DNA of 64,000 nt. Origin: Streptomyces sp. SID12488 (GTDB lineage Bacteria > Actinomycetota > Actinomycetes > Streptomycetales > Streptomycetaceae). The notes beneath the pieces were generated by a model, which was not told the DNA's origin, ran no database searches, and saw nothing but the letters and a program-made list of their open reading frames with translations. The stretch is from the NCBI RefSeq assembly GCF_010548275.1, contig NZ_JAAGLT010000031.1:52116-116115 (forward strand). The letters run 5' to 3'. Positions 51,278 through 59,626 of this stretch are shown one piece after another. How positions within the stretch are numbered: the first letter of the stretch is position 1; each line of letters opens with the position of its first letter. The position numbers and the translations under genes are program-made.

Positions 51278-51637
51278 TGGCACTCCCGGTGTGTGGTGCT
51301 GAGCAGGTCGCTTCAGACTACCCGTACAAAATTTCTACGCGGGTAGATTCGTAGGAATCTACGGAAACACAGGAGGGCGGCATCACGATCCGGTATCGGA
51401 GCGGTGCCATACCGAAAAATTCTGGGAAAGATCCGGGTTCGCATCCAGGATGTCTATTGCGGGGGAGACACGCGGACAGATTTAGTCGGTCTTCCCATTG
51501 CAATGCCGGGCACTGTACAAAGGAAAAGGCATTAGCCGATACTTTGCCCAATAACAGTCGGACAACCGAGATCTCCCGACACCTCCCGACGTCTTCGCAC
51601 GTCGCAGCTGAGGTGTCGCACGAAGGGACCGATATTC
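51278..51637. promoter_or_regulatory. Divergent purS/lsrL intergenic region
   Basis: 360 bp without a gene. It is clearly richer in A and T than the flanks; one run near 51310 to 51370 reads like CCGTACAAAATTTCTACGCG and another near 51520 reads TACAAAGGAAAAGGCATTAG. It should hold the purSQL and lsrL promoters. The AT-rich stretch is the sort of DNA Lsr2 proteins bind, so lsrL may regulate itself. Confidence 0.5.
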
Positions 51638-51955
51638 GTGGCTCAGCGTGTCGTGGTCACACTCTCAGACGACATCGACGGCTCGGAAGCGGCGGAAACC
51701 ATCGCCTTCGGACTCGACGGCAAGTCGTACGAGATCGACCTGAATCTAACCAATGCCAAGAAACTGCGTAAGGCCCTGGAGCCGTACGTGGAGGCCGGCC
51801 GCAAGCGGTCGCGCTCCGGCAAGGCGTACAAGCAGACGGAGGTCGCCCCCGACCCCTCGGCGGTCCGGGCCTGGGCCCTCGCCAACAAGTTCGACGTACC
51901 GAGCCGCGGGCGCATCCCCAAGAAGGTGTACGAGGCCTTCACCGCTGCCCAGTAG
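51638..51955 (+). CDS. lsrL: Lsr2-family nucleoid protein (LsrL type)
   Basis: A 105-residue protein from GTG 51638. The N-terminal dimerisation domain (VVVTLSDDIDGSEAAETIAF) and the C-terminal AT-hook-like RGR in VPSRGRIPKKVYEAF define Lsr2. Its location by purS matches the second Streptomyces Lsr2 gene (LsrL, SCO4076) rather than the main lsr2. It should bridge AT-rich DNA and silence foreign genes. Confidence 0.9.
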   Translation: MAQRVVVTLSDDIDGSEAAETIAFGLDGKSYEIDLNLTNAKKLRKALEPYVEAGRKRSRSGKAYKQTEVAPDPSAVRAWALANKFDVPSRGRIPKKVYEAFTAAQ

Positions 51956-52108
51956 TCGCCCAGCAGCGGCTGAGCAGTACCTCCGCAGCACCCCTGCGGT
52001 CCTCCAGGAGCCCCTCGGCGCAACCGACTTGCGTTGCCCCCCTGCTGATCAGCTAGAGTTCGGAGCACGCCGAGGGGCGAGGCCGAAAGGCCCGGCTCAC
52101 GGAGGCTT

Positions 52109-52180
52109 GCGGGTGTAGTTCAGTAGCAGAACATCCCCCTTCCAGGGGGAAGGCGCAGTGTGCAATTCCTGTCACCCGCT
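52109..52180 (+). tRNA. tRNA-Gly (anticodon UCC)
   Basis: A 72-nt cloverleaf with acceptor GCGGGTG/CACCCGC and anticodon loop CTTCCAG (UCC). It lies 80 bases before a tRNA-Gly(GCC). Confidence 0.9.
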
Positions 52181-52260
52181 CTGCAGCGCCGGTCTGACCA
52201 CTCTTGTGGATCAGGTAGGCTGGTGCTCGCGCCAGTCGGTGAAAGCCGACTGGAGGCAAT

Positions 52261-52333
52261 GCGGACGTAGCTCAGTTGGTAGAGCGCAACCTTGCCAAGG
52301 TTGAGGTCGCCAGTTCGAACCTGGTCGTCCGCT
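52261..52333 (+). tRNA. tRNA-Gly (anticodon GCC), copy 1
   Basis: A 73-nt cloverleaf with acceptor GCGGACG/CGTCCGC, anticodon loop TTGCCAA (GCC) and T-loop TTCGAAC. It is identical to the copy at 56740, and the identity extends into the terminator. Confidence 0.95.
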
Positions 52334-52340
52334 CCAGATC

Positions 52341-52369
52341 AAGACCCCGGTCCATTGGACCGGGGTCTT
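52341..52369 (+). terminator. Terminator after tRNA-Gly copy 1
   Basis: AAGACCCCGGTCC pairs with GGACCGGGGTCTT over the loop ATT; CTTCG follows. Confidence 0.85.
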
Positions 52370-52489
52370 CTTCGTGTTGGCCTTTCACAGGCATCACGGG
52401 TTCGGCTGCTACGGGCGTCTGACATTTGTCATGTGGGGTGATGACACCTCGCACTGCCTTCCCCACCTCCCCGCCGGGATGCTGAAGGT

Positions 52490-53479
52490 ATGGAAACCAA
52501 CGAACACGAACACGTGATTGAGGTCACTGACCTGCGGCGTGTGTACGGGGGCGGGTTCGAGGCGGTGCGCGGGGTGTCCTTCTCCGTGGGCCGCGGGGAG
52601 GTCTTCGCCCTGCTGGGCACGAACGGCGCGGGCAAGACGTCGACCGTCGAGCTGCTGGAGGGGCTGGCGCCGCCGGCCGGGGGGCGGGTCCGGGTGCTGG
52701 GCCATGATCCGTACACCGAGCGGGCCCTCGTACGGCCGCGCACCGGCGTGATGCTCCAGGAGGGCGGCTTCCCGTCCGAGCTGACCGTCGGCGAGACCGC
52801 GCGGATGTGGGCCGGGTGCACGAGCGGGGCGCGGCCCGAGGGGGAGGCGCTCGCGCTCGTCGGACTGGAGCGGCGGACCGACGTACGCGTGAAGCAGCTG
52901 TCCGGGGGTGAGCGGCGGCGCCTCGACCTCGCGCTCGCGCTCCTCGGCAACCCGGAGGTGCTGTTCCTCGACGAACCGACGACCGGTCTCGACGCCGAAG
53001 GGCGCCGGGCCACCTGGGAGTTGGTACGGGAGCTGCGCGCCGGCGGTACGACCGTGCTGCTCACCACGCACTACCTGGAGGAGGCCGAGGATCTCGCCGA
53101 CCGGCTCGCCATCCTCCACGAGGGGCGCATCGCCGCCGCCGGTACGCCCGCCGAGGTGACCGCCTCGCAGCCGGCCCGGATCTCCTTCGAGCTGCCCGCC
53201 GGGTACTTCGTGGGCGACCTGCCGCCGCTCGGCCCGCTCGGCCCGCTCGGCGTGAGCGGGTACGAGGAGGAGGGACGCGTCATACGGCTGCGGACCCATG
53301 AACTCCAGCGTGCGGCAACGCGGTTGCTGGTGTGGGCCGAGGAGGCCGGGGTCACGCTGCGGGGGCTGGACGTGCGGTCGGCCTCGCTGGAGGAGGCGTT
53401 TCTGCGGATCGCGCGGGAGGCGTCGGCAGGCGTGGAGAGTTCCGCTGGTTCCGCTGTCGCCGGGGAGCGTGTCGCATGA
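52490..53479 (+). CDS. ABC transporter ATP-binding protein
   Basis: A 329-residue ATPase with Walker A GTNGAGKTSTVE, signature LSGGERRRLD, Walker B LFLDEPTTGLD and switch TTHYLEEAED. It carries the extended C-terminal domain of the DrrA-like exporter class. It overlaps the permease gene by 4 bases. The two-component system downstream is probably its regulator. Confidence 0.93.
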   Translation: METNEHEHVIEVTDLRRVYGGGFEAVRGVSFSVGRGEVFALLGTNGAGKTSTVELLEGLAPPAGGRVRVLGHDPYTERALVRPRTGVMLQEGGFPSELTVGETARMWAGCTSGARPEGEALALVGLERRTDVRVKQLSGGERRRLDLALALLGNPEVLFLDEPTTGLDAEGRRATWELVRELRAGGTTVLLTTHYLEEAEDLADRLAILHEGRIAAAGTPAEVTASQPARISFELPAGYFVGDLPPLGPLGPLGVSGYEEEGRVIRLRTHELQRAATRLLVWAEEAGVTLRGLDVRSASLEEAFLRIAREASAGVESSAGSAVAGERVA

Positions 53480-54285
53480 GTGGTACGAGTGGGGTTGCCC
53501 GTACCGGTATCGGTACCGGTCGTACGACTCCCGCCGAGCGGATGCGGGCCCTGGCCCGGGCCGAGGCGACGTTGTTCCTGCGCAACAAGGGCACGCTCGT
53601 CGCCGCCCTGTTCGTGCCGCTGGTGCTGCCGTTCAGTGTGCGGTCCGCCATGTCCGATACGGACCTGACAGACGTCGGGCTCAATATCGGCACGCTCATC
53701 CTGCCCGCCTCCGTCGGTTTCTCGCTGCTCTTCGCCGTGTACGCGGCCCTCGTGGGTGTCTTCGTCGCCCGGCGCGAGGAACTCGTCCTCAAGCGGCTGC
53801 GCACCGGTGAGCTGCGCGACGTGGAGATACTCACCGGGTCGGCGCTCCCGGCGGTCGCGACAGGCCTCGTACAGTGCCTGCTGCTGGCCGTCGGCTGTAC
53901 CGTCCTGCTCGATCTCGACGCGCCGCCGGCTCCCCAACTCGCCGTGATCGGGCTGCTGTTGGGCCTGCTGACGGCTGTGGCGCTGGCCGCTCTCACCGCC
54001 AGCTTCAGCCGGACCACCGAGAGCGCGCAGGTCACCTCGCTGCCGCTGATGCTCCTCTCGTTCATCGGCTCCGGGATCACCGTCCCTCTGGAGATGCTGC
54101 CCGACCGGCTCGCCTCGTTCTGCGAGTTCCTCCCGCTGACGCCCGCGATCACCCTCGTACGCGGCGCCTGGACCGGTGACCTGTCGGCGTACGAGGCCCT
54201 GGGCGCCGTACTGACCGGCCTGGCCTGGACCGTCCTGTCGGTGTTTGCTGTACGACGGTGGTTCCGCTGGGAACCGCGGCGGTAA
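53476..54285 (+). CDS. ABC-2 type transporter permease
   Basis: A 269-residue protein with about six hydrophobic segments (for example LILPASVGFSLLFAVYAALVG and LPLMLLSFIGSGITVPLEML). ATGA overlap with the ATPase gene shows they work together. DrrB-like exporters carry drugs or lipids out. The stop overlaps the histidine kinase start as TAATG. Confidence 0.9.
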   Translation: MSGTSGVARTGIGTGRTTPAERMRALARAEATLFLRNKGTLVAALFVPLVLPFSVRSAMSDTDLTDVGLNIGTLILPASVGFSLLFAVYAALVGVFVARREELVLKRLRTGELRDVEILTGSALPAVATGLVQCLLLAVGCTVLLDLDAPPAPQLAVIGLLLGLLTAVALAALTASFSRTTESAQVTSLPLMLLSFIGSGITVPLEMLPDRLASFCEFLPLTPAITLVRGAWTGDLSAYEALGAVLTGLAWTVLSVFAVRRWFRWEPRR

Positions 54286-56069
54286 TGGGCGGCAGCGGAC
54301 GTAGTGGACAGGGGATCAGGAAAATGCGCAGGCCCGGGAGCTGGTGGGGGCGCAAGAGCACGCCGGCGAAGGTGGAGACGTACACGCGCTGGTCGTTTCA
54401 TCTGTTCCCCTTCGTCGAGGTCACCGCGATCGGACTGCCCGTTTTCGGGCTGGTGGGGGCAGGGCTCGCGCCCTGGCTGTTCCTGCTGGTGTGCGCGCAC
54501 GCCGTGCTCTGCGGGGTGACCGCGTCCCGGGCACTGGACTGGATCCGGGGGAGCCGGGAACAGCCGCTGCGGCTGCTGGCCGTACTCGGTGCGGTGACTG
54601 CGACGATCGGGGTCGCGGCTCTCGTCCTGGCCACTCACGGGCCGGGCGGCGAGGACACGGAGACCGCCGCCGGCAGCCTGTTCGGCGGGGTGGTCGCCTT
54701 CGGCGTCGGCACCCTCACGCTCGGCCTGCGCAGCAGACTGCGGATGCTGTGGCTGGTGGCCGGGATGGCCGCGGGCTCGGTTGCCGTGGCCATCCCGCTG
54801 GGCCTCCCGGTGGCCGCGGCCCTCGGCACGGGGCTGGCCGTACTGCTCGGCGCCGGGTTCGTCACGCTCACGTTCGCCTTCTCCGTCTGGCTGCTCAAAG
54901 CCGTGTACGAACTCGATGGGGCCCGCGAGACCCGGGCCCGGCTCGCCGTCGCCGAGGAACGGCTGCGGTTCGGGCGCGATCTGCACGACGTGATGGGACG
55001 GAACCTGGCGGTGATCGCCCTCAAGAGCGAACTGGCCGTGCAACTCGCCCGGCGCGAACGGCCCGAGGCCGTCGACCAGATGATCGAGGTGCAGCGCATC
55101 GCGCGGGAGTCGCAGCGGGAGGTACGGGATGTCGTACGGGGGTACCGCGAGGCCGACCTCGGTACGGAACTCCTGGGCGCGCAAGGGGTGTTGACCGCTG
55201 CGGGGATCACTTGCGAGGTGACCGGTGAAGCGGTCGGACTGCCGGGTGAGGTGCAGTCGGCGCTCGGGTGGGTGGTCCGGGAGGCGACGACCAACGTGCT
55301 GCGGCACGGGGATGCCGGTTGGTGCGGGGTGAGGGTCCGGGTCGGTGACGGGCTGGTGGTGCTGACCGTGGAGAACGACGGGGTACGGCAGGAGGCCGGC
55401 GAGGGCACGGGGGCGGGGTCCGGGCTCGCCGGGCTGCGGGAACGGTTGTCGGCCGTCGACGGGCGGCTGGAGGCCGGGGTCGTGGGTGAGCGTGAGGAGC
55501 GGTTCCGGGTGGTCGCGACGGTGCCGCTGCCTGCGGGGGGAGGGGTGGGGTTCGGGGCGAGGTCCAGGTCGGGGTCCGGGTCCGGGTTGGTGTCAGGCGC
55601 GGGGTTCGGTTCGGGGGCGGAGGTAGGTCCGGGTCCCGGTGCGGGGGTAAGCGCGCGTTCGGATTCGGGGGCAGGTCCGGGTCGCGGTTCGGGGTCGGAG
55701 GTAGGTCCGGGTCCCGGTGCGGGGGTAGGCGCGCGTTCGGATTCGGGGGCAGGTCCGGGTCGCGGTTCGGGGTCGGAGGTAGGTCCGGGTCCCGGTGCGG
55801 GGGTAGGCGCGCGTTCGGGTTCGAGTCCCAGTGCGGGCCCGGGTCCGGGTTCGGGGGCAGGTCCGGGTCCCGGGTCAAGGTCGGAGGCAGGCGCGGGTCC
55901 CGGTGCGGGGGCAAGTCCGGGTTCGGGGTCAGGTCCGAGTTCGGGTGCCGGCGCGGGGTCGGGGTCAGGCCCGAGTTCGGGGTCGAGGTCGAGGTCGGAG
56001 TCAGGGGCAAGCGCGGGTCCCGGTGTGGGGGCAATCTCGGGGTTCGTTGTGGATGAGGTGACCTCATGA
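54285..56069 (+). CDS. DesK-type sensor histidine kinase with a repeat tail
   Basis: A 594-residue protein if ATG 54285 is used (54324 is an alternative). The N-terminus has about five or six membrane helices. The HisKA_3 motif RDLHDVMGRNLAVIALKS is at about residue 236 and a HATPase domain follows, ending near 415. The last roughly 175 residues are pure Gly/Ser/Pro/Ala repeats (for example GPGPGAGVGARSDSGAGPGR) encoded by tandem 78-bp units. Such a tail is unusual for the family. The stop overlaps the response regulator start as ATGA. Confidence 0.88.
   Translation: MGGSGRSGQGIRKMRRPGSWWGRKSTPAKVETYTRWSFHLFPFVEVTAIGLPVFGLVGAGLAPWLFLLVCAHAVLCGVTASRALDWIRGSREQPLRLLAVLGAVTATIGVAALVLATHGPGGEDTETAAGSLFGGVVAFGVGTLTLGLRSRLRMLWLVAGMAAGSVAVAIPLGLPVAAALGTGLAVLLGAGFVTLTFAFSVWLLKAVYELDGARETRARLAVAEERLRFGRDLHDVMGRNLAVIALKSELAVQLARRERPEAVDQMIEVQRIARESQREVRDVVRGYREADLGTELLGAQGVLTAAGITCEVTGEAVGLPGEVQSALGWVVREATTNVLRHGDAGWCGVRVRVGDGLVVLTVENDGVRQEAGEGTGAGSGLAGLRERLSAVDGRLEAGVVGEREERFRVVATVPLPAGGGVGFGARSRSGSGSGLVSGAGFGSGAEVGPGPGAGVSARSDSGAGPGRGSGSEVGPGPGAGVGARSDSGAGPGRGSGSEVGPGPGAGVGARSGSSPSAGPGPGSGAGPGPGSRSEAGAGPGAGASPGSGSGPSSGAGAGSGSGPSSGSRSRSESGASAGPGVGAISGFVVDEVTS
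55620..55820 (+). repeat. 78-bp tandem repeats in the kinase tail
   Basis: Two nearly identical 78-bp units begin at 55620 and 55698, each starting GAGGTAGGTCCGGGTCCCGG and encoding 26 residues; a third, partial unit begins at 55776. The unit length is a multiple of three, so the frame is kept. Further degenerate Gly/Ser/Pro coding repeats continue to about 56050. Confidence 0.85.
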
Positions 56070-56677
56070 GCGCGGTACGGCTGCTGCTCGCCGATGACGA
56101 GCACCTCATCCGGGGTGCGCTGGCCGCGCTGCTCGGTCTGGAGGACGATCTCGCGGTCGTCGCCGAGGCCGCCACCGGGCCCGAGGCGCTGGCCATGGCC
56201 CTGGCGCACCGGCCCGACGTCGCGGTGCTCGACCTTGAGATGCCGGGCGCGGACGGTGTGAAGGTCGCCACATCACTGCGGGCCGAACTGCCGGAGTGCC
56301 GGGTGCTGATCGTGACCAGCCACGGCCGGCCCGGACATCTGAAGCGGGCACTTGAGGCAGGTGTGCGCGGATTCGTCCCCAAGACGGTCAGCGCCCAGCG
56401 GCTCGCCGAGATCATCCGTACCGTGCACGCCGGAAACCGTTACGTCGACCCCGAGTTGGCCGCCGACGCGATCTCCGCCGGAGACTCGCCGCTGACCGCG
56501 CGCGAGGCCGAGGTGCTCGAACTCGCCGCCGACGGCGCGCCGGTCGCGGAGATCGCCCAACGGGCCGCGCTGTCACAGGGGACCGTACGGAACTATCTGT
56601 CGTCGGCCGTCTCGAAACTCGGGGCGGAGAACCGGCATGCGGCTGTACGGCTCGCGCGGCTTCGGGGTTGGGTATAG
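56066..56677 (+). CDS. NarL/FixJ-type response regulator
   Basis: A 203-residue protein. The receiver domain has DDEH, the phosphoacceptor Asp in VAVLDLEMPG (residue 56) and a conserved Lys in VPKTVS. The C-terminal LuxR helix-turn-helix is LTAREAEVLELAADGAPVAEI. It overlaps the kinase gene by 4 bases. It probably controls the ABC exporter. Confidence 0.94.
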   Translation: MSAVRLLLADDEHLIRGALAALLGLEDDLAVVAEAATGPEALAMALAHRPDVAVLDLEMPGADGVKVATSLRAELPECRVLIVTSHGRPGHLKRALEAGVRGFVPKTVSAQRLAEIIRTVHAGNRYVDPELAADAISAGDSPLTAREAEVLELAADGAPVAEIAQRAALSQGTVRNYLSSAVSKLGAENRHAAVRLARLRGWV

Positions 56678-56739
56678 TTGCTCTCGCGCCACGGCACGTA
56701 TGACATGCACTGCATGTACGACACGTTCTGGGACGCGAT

Positions 56740-56812
56740 GCGGACGTAGCTCAGTTGGTAGAGCGCAACCTTGCCAAGGTTGAGGTCGCCAGTTCGAACC
56801 TGGTCGTCCGCT
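56740..56812 (+). tRNA. tRNA-Gly (anticodon GCC), copy 2
   Basis: Identical in all 73 positions to copy 1 at 52261, and the following 30 bases (terminator) differ by one base. The two copies bracket the ABC transporter and two-component system as direct repeats. Confidence 0.95.
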
Positions 56813-56819
56813 CCAGATC

Positions 56820-56848
56820 AAGACCCCGGTCCACTGGACCGGGGTCTT
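56820..56848 (+). terminator. Terminator after tRNA-Gly copy 2
   Basis: AAGACCCCGGTCC pairs with GGACCGGGGTCTT over ACT; a T-run follows. It differs from the copy 1 terminator in one loop base. Confidence 0.85.
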
Positions 56849-56871
56849 TTTCGTGTGGTGCGCCGGGCCGG

Positions 56872-57783
56872 CTATGTCCAGCTCAGGCCCGTCAGACGCT
56901 CGTACGCCTCGATGTACTTCGCGCGGGTCGCGTCCGTGACGTGCTGCGGGAGCGGCGGCGGGGGCTGCTCGCTGGCACGGACCCAGCCGGACTCCGACGA
57001 CGTGAGCCAGTCCCGTACGAACTGCTTGTCGAACGAGGGCTGCGCGTGGCCCGGCTCCCACTGGTCGGCCGGCCAGAAGCGGGACGAGTCCGGGGTGAGG
57101 ACCTCGTCGGCGAGGATCAGGGTCTCGCCGGCTGCCGTGCTCTCGTAGCCGAACTCGAACTTCGTGTCCGCGAGGATGATGCCCCGGTCACGGGCGATGT
57201 CCCGGGCCCGGGAGTAGACGGCCAGGGTCGCCTGGCGGAGCTGGGCGGCGGACTCGGCGCCGACCTGGCGGGCGACCTCCTCGTACGACACGTTCTCGTC
57301 GTGGGCGCCGACCGCGGCCTTCGTGGCCGGGGTGAAGATCGGCGCGGGGAGCTCGGAGCCGTCGGTGAGCCCCTCGGGGAGGGCCAGGCCGCAGACCGTA
57401 CGGGAGTCGTTGTACTCGGTGAGGCCGGAGCCGGTGAGGTAGCCGCGGGCCACGCACTCCACCGGCATCATGCGCAGGGACTTGCAGATCAGGGTGCGGC
57501 CCGCCCAGTCGGCGGGGGCGCCCGGCGGGAGTTCGGTGCTCAGGACGTGGTTGGGGGCCAGGTCGGCGAGCTGGTCGAACCACCAGAGCGAGAGCTGGGT
57601 CAGGACGCGGCCCTTGTCGGGGATCTCCGTCCGCAGCACCCAGTCGAAGGCGGAGATGCGGTCGCTGGCGACCATCACGAGGTCGCCCGCCTCGTTCTGG
57701 TACAGGTCGCGCACCTTGCCGGTGTGCAGATGCACCAGACCCGGAACCTGAAGGGGCTCGGGCTTTTCTACGAATCCGGACAC
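56872..57783 (-). CDS. purC: SAICAR synthase (phosphoribosylaminoimidazole-succinocarboxamide synthase)
   Basis: A 303-residue protein from GTG 57783 with GGGGAGGAACC upstream. Family motifs GKVRDLYQNEAG, VASDRISAFD and VECVARGYLTGSG are present. It joins CAIR with aspartate. It is alone on its transcript, convergent with the tRNA-Gly. Confidence 0.97.
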   Translation of the reverse strand: MSGFVEKPEPLQVPGLVHLHTGKVRDLYQNEAGDLVMVASDRISAFDWVLRTEIPDKGRVLTQLSLWWFDQLADLAPNHVLSTELPPGAPADWAGRTLICKSLRMMPVECVARGYLTGSGLTEYNDSRTVCGLALPEGLTDGSELPAPIFTPATKAAVGAHDENVSYEEVARQVGAESAAQLRQATLAVYSRARDIARDRGIILADTKFEFGYESTAAGETLILADEVLTPDSSRFWPADQWEPGHAQPSFDKQFVRDWLTSSESGWVRASEQPPPPLPQHVTDATRAKYIEAYERLTGLSWT

Positions 57784-57880
57784 GGTTCCTCCCCGTGGTG
57801 ATGACCAAGTGGCTCGATTCTCCCGTATGCGGAGCACTCGTTTTCGCCGGGGGCAGGAGGAGGGCAGCGAGAAAGGCCGC

Positions 57881-59419
57881 TCAGTCCCGTTTGCAGATGC
57901 GGTCCAGGAGGTTCGCGGTGGCCCGCTGGACCCGGGCGTCCACATGGCCGGGGCGGTCCAGGGACGGGGACCAGGCGAACGTTCCGGACGCGAAGACCAG
58001 GGCGCCCGAGGGCGATCGGTAGAGGGAGGTCTCCTGGTGACGGAGGGCGCCTTCGCTGTCGGCGTACGGGGAGTGGGCGAGGAGGATGCGGTCGTCGTGC
58101 TCAGGGAGCTGGGTGCGCGGGAAGTAGCGGTCGGCCTCGCCGGCCACCATGCCGTCGATCTCGTCACCGTCGTGGGCGCCGGTCGCCTCCCAGATCCAGT
58201 GGTCGGCGTTGCGGACGACCAGGGGGGTGGGCTCGGGGACGCGGCCCGCGTACTGGATGCCGATCAACTGCTGCTCGGGGCGGTCGATTTCGCGCCACAG
58301 GGCCGGTTTTCCGGGGCCTCGGCGCTTTCGGCAGGTGAGGAGACGGTCCGGAACGCCGGACGGCGAAGCCGCCAGCTCCACCTGCCAGTACATGGTGTTG
58401 GCGGAGAGGAAGACCAGGGACGTACCGCTCTCGCGGGCGAGTTCGGTGGTGCGGCGCATCGCCGTGGACCAGTACTCGTCGTGGCCCGGGAAGACCAGGC
58501 CCCGGTAGCGGGTGGGGTCGACGCGGCCCGCGTGCAGATCGCGGGAGTCCGCGTAGGCGACGTCGTAGCCGTAGCGCTCGGCGAAGCGGATGAAGTCGTA
58601 GGCGTGGCCCACGTGGAGGGGGAGGCCGGCGCCGGCGTACGGGCGGTCGAAGGAGACGGTGGTCGCGGCGTCGGCCTCGCCGAGGAGCCGGCCGCGCTCG
58701 TCCCACGCGTGGTAGAGGCTCGCGCCGGTTCGGCCGTCCTCCGGGTAGAGGTTGTACGCCTGCCAGGTGATGTCCGGCAGGAGGAGCAGCAGGTCCGCCG
58801 GGTGGTTGTCGCGAACCGTGAAGGGGATGTGGGAGCGGTAGCCGTCGACGGTCGTGAGGACGGCGACGTACGCCCCGACGTTCCAGTACGACGGGATCTG
58901 CAGCCGCCAGGAGAGCCACCAGTGGTGGCAGGAGACCGTGCGGTCGGCGGTGAGCGGCGGGGGCTGGACGATGCCGGAGAGGCGGGGGCTGGTGGTGATC
59001 TTCGCGGCGCCGTCACCGCCGTAGTGGCCGATGCGGTAGATGTCCACGGCGAACTCCTGCGGCGGGTCGACCGTGATGTGGAAGTCGATCGCCTCGCCGG
59101 GGGAGGCGGGGCCGGTGGAGGCGAACCCCTTGATCTGACGGCGCACGTCGTCGGCGGCACGGGGGCCGCCGGTGGTGTTGGGCGCGGTGCGGGAGGTGCG
59201 GGGGGCGGGGATTCTGGTGTCCCTCGTGCGTGTGGTGGCGGTCGGCGTGGCTGTGGCGGCCGGGTCCAACGGGTCCACGTACCAGGGGACGACGTGGCCG
59301 GTGTCGTCGAAGTAGGTCTCGCTGCCTCGGAGCCAGGGAACGGGGCCCAGACCGAAGGGGTCCGTGACGGCGTGCGCGAGTGCTCCGGACTCCCAGCGGC
59401 GGATCGGCTGCGGCCCCAT
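57881..59419 (-). CDS. N,N-dimethylformamidase beta-subunit-like protein
   Basis: A 512-residue protein from ATG 59419 (AAGGACG upstream). The C-terminal two thirds follow the dimethylformamidase beta-subunit domain pattern (FASTGPASPGEAIDFHITVDP; VAYADSRDLHAG; FPGHDEYWS; a late SPYADSEGAL). The N-terminal 90 residues are a Thr/Arg-rich linker. Actinobacteria carry several such proteins of uncertain substrate, so amide hydrolysis is a guess. It sits between purC and a membrane protein gene. Confidence 0.8.
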   Translation of the reverse strand: MGPQPIRRWESGALAHAVTDPFGLGPVPWLRGSETYFDDTGHVVPWYVDPLDPAATATPTATTRTRDTRIPAPRTSRTAPNTTGGPRAADDVRRQIKGFASTGPASPGEAIDFHITVDPPQEFAVDIYRIGHYGGDGAAKITTSPRLSGIVQPPPLTADRTVSCHHWWLSWRLQIPSYWNVGAYVAVLTTVDGYRSHIPFTVRDNHPADLLLLLPDITWQAYNLYPEDGRTGASLYHAWDERGRLLGEADAATTVSFDRPYAGAGLPLHVGHAYDFIRFAERYGYDVAYADSRDLHAGRVDPTRYRGLVFPGHDEYWSTAMRRTTELARESGTSLVFLSANTMYWQVELAASPSGVPDRLLTCRKRRGPGKPALWREIDRPEQQLIGIQYAGRVPEPTPLVVRNADHWIWEATGAHDGDEIDGMVAGEADRYFPRTQLPEHDDRILLAHSPYADSEGALRHQETSLYRSPSGALVFASGTFAWSPSLDRPGHVDARVQRATANLLDRICKRD

Positions 59420-59626
59420 GACTGCGTCCTTCCCTGGCTCCCCCGGAAACTGTCCTATGTCCCGTGCGATTGCCATGTGCGCGATCGGTCCCAGCACATC
59501 ACATTACGCACGCACTCCGTCACCATTCGTCGCTGATTGACCAGAAGTGGAAGGGAGGGTTCCGACCGGTTTTCCGCCTCCGGCACGGGCACTCTGGGGG
59601 GCCGCGCCCCCGAGGATTCCTCCGCG

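Noticed and set aside
55620..55820. 78-bp units considered as CRISPR or iteron repeats
   Set aside because: Units are contiguous, in frame and inside a kinase gene; no spacers or replication gene.
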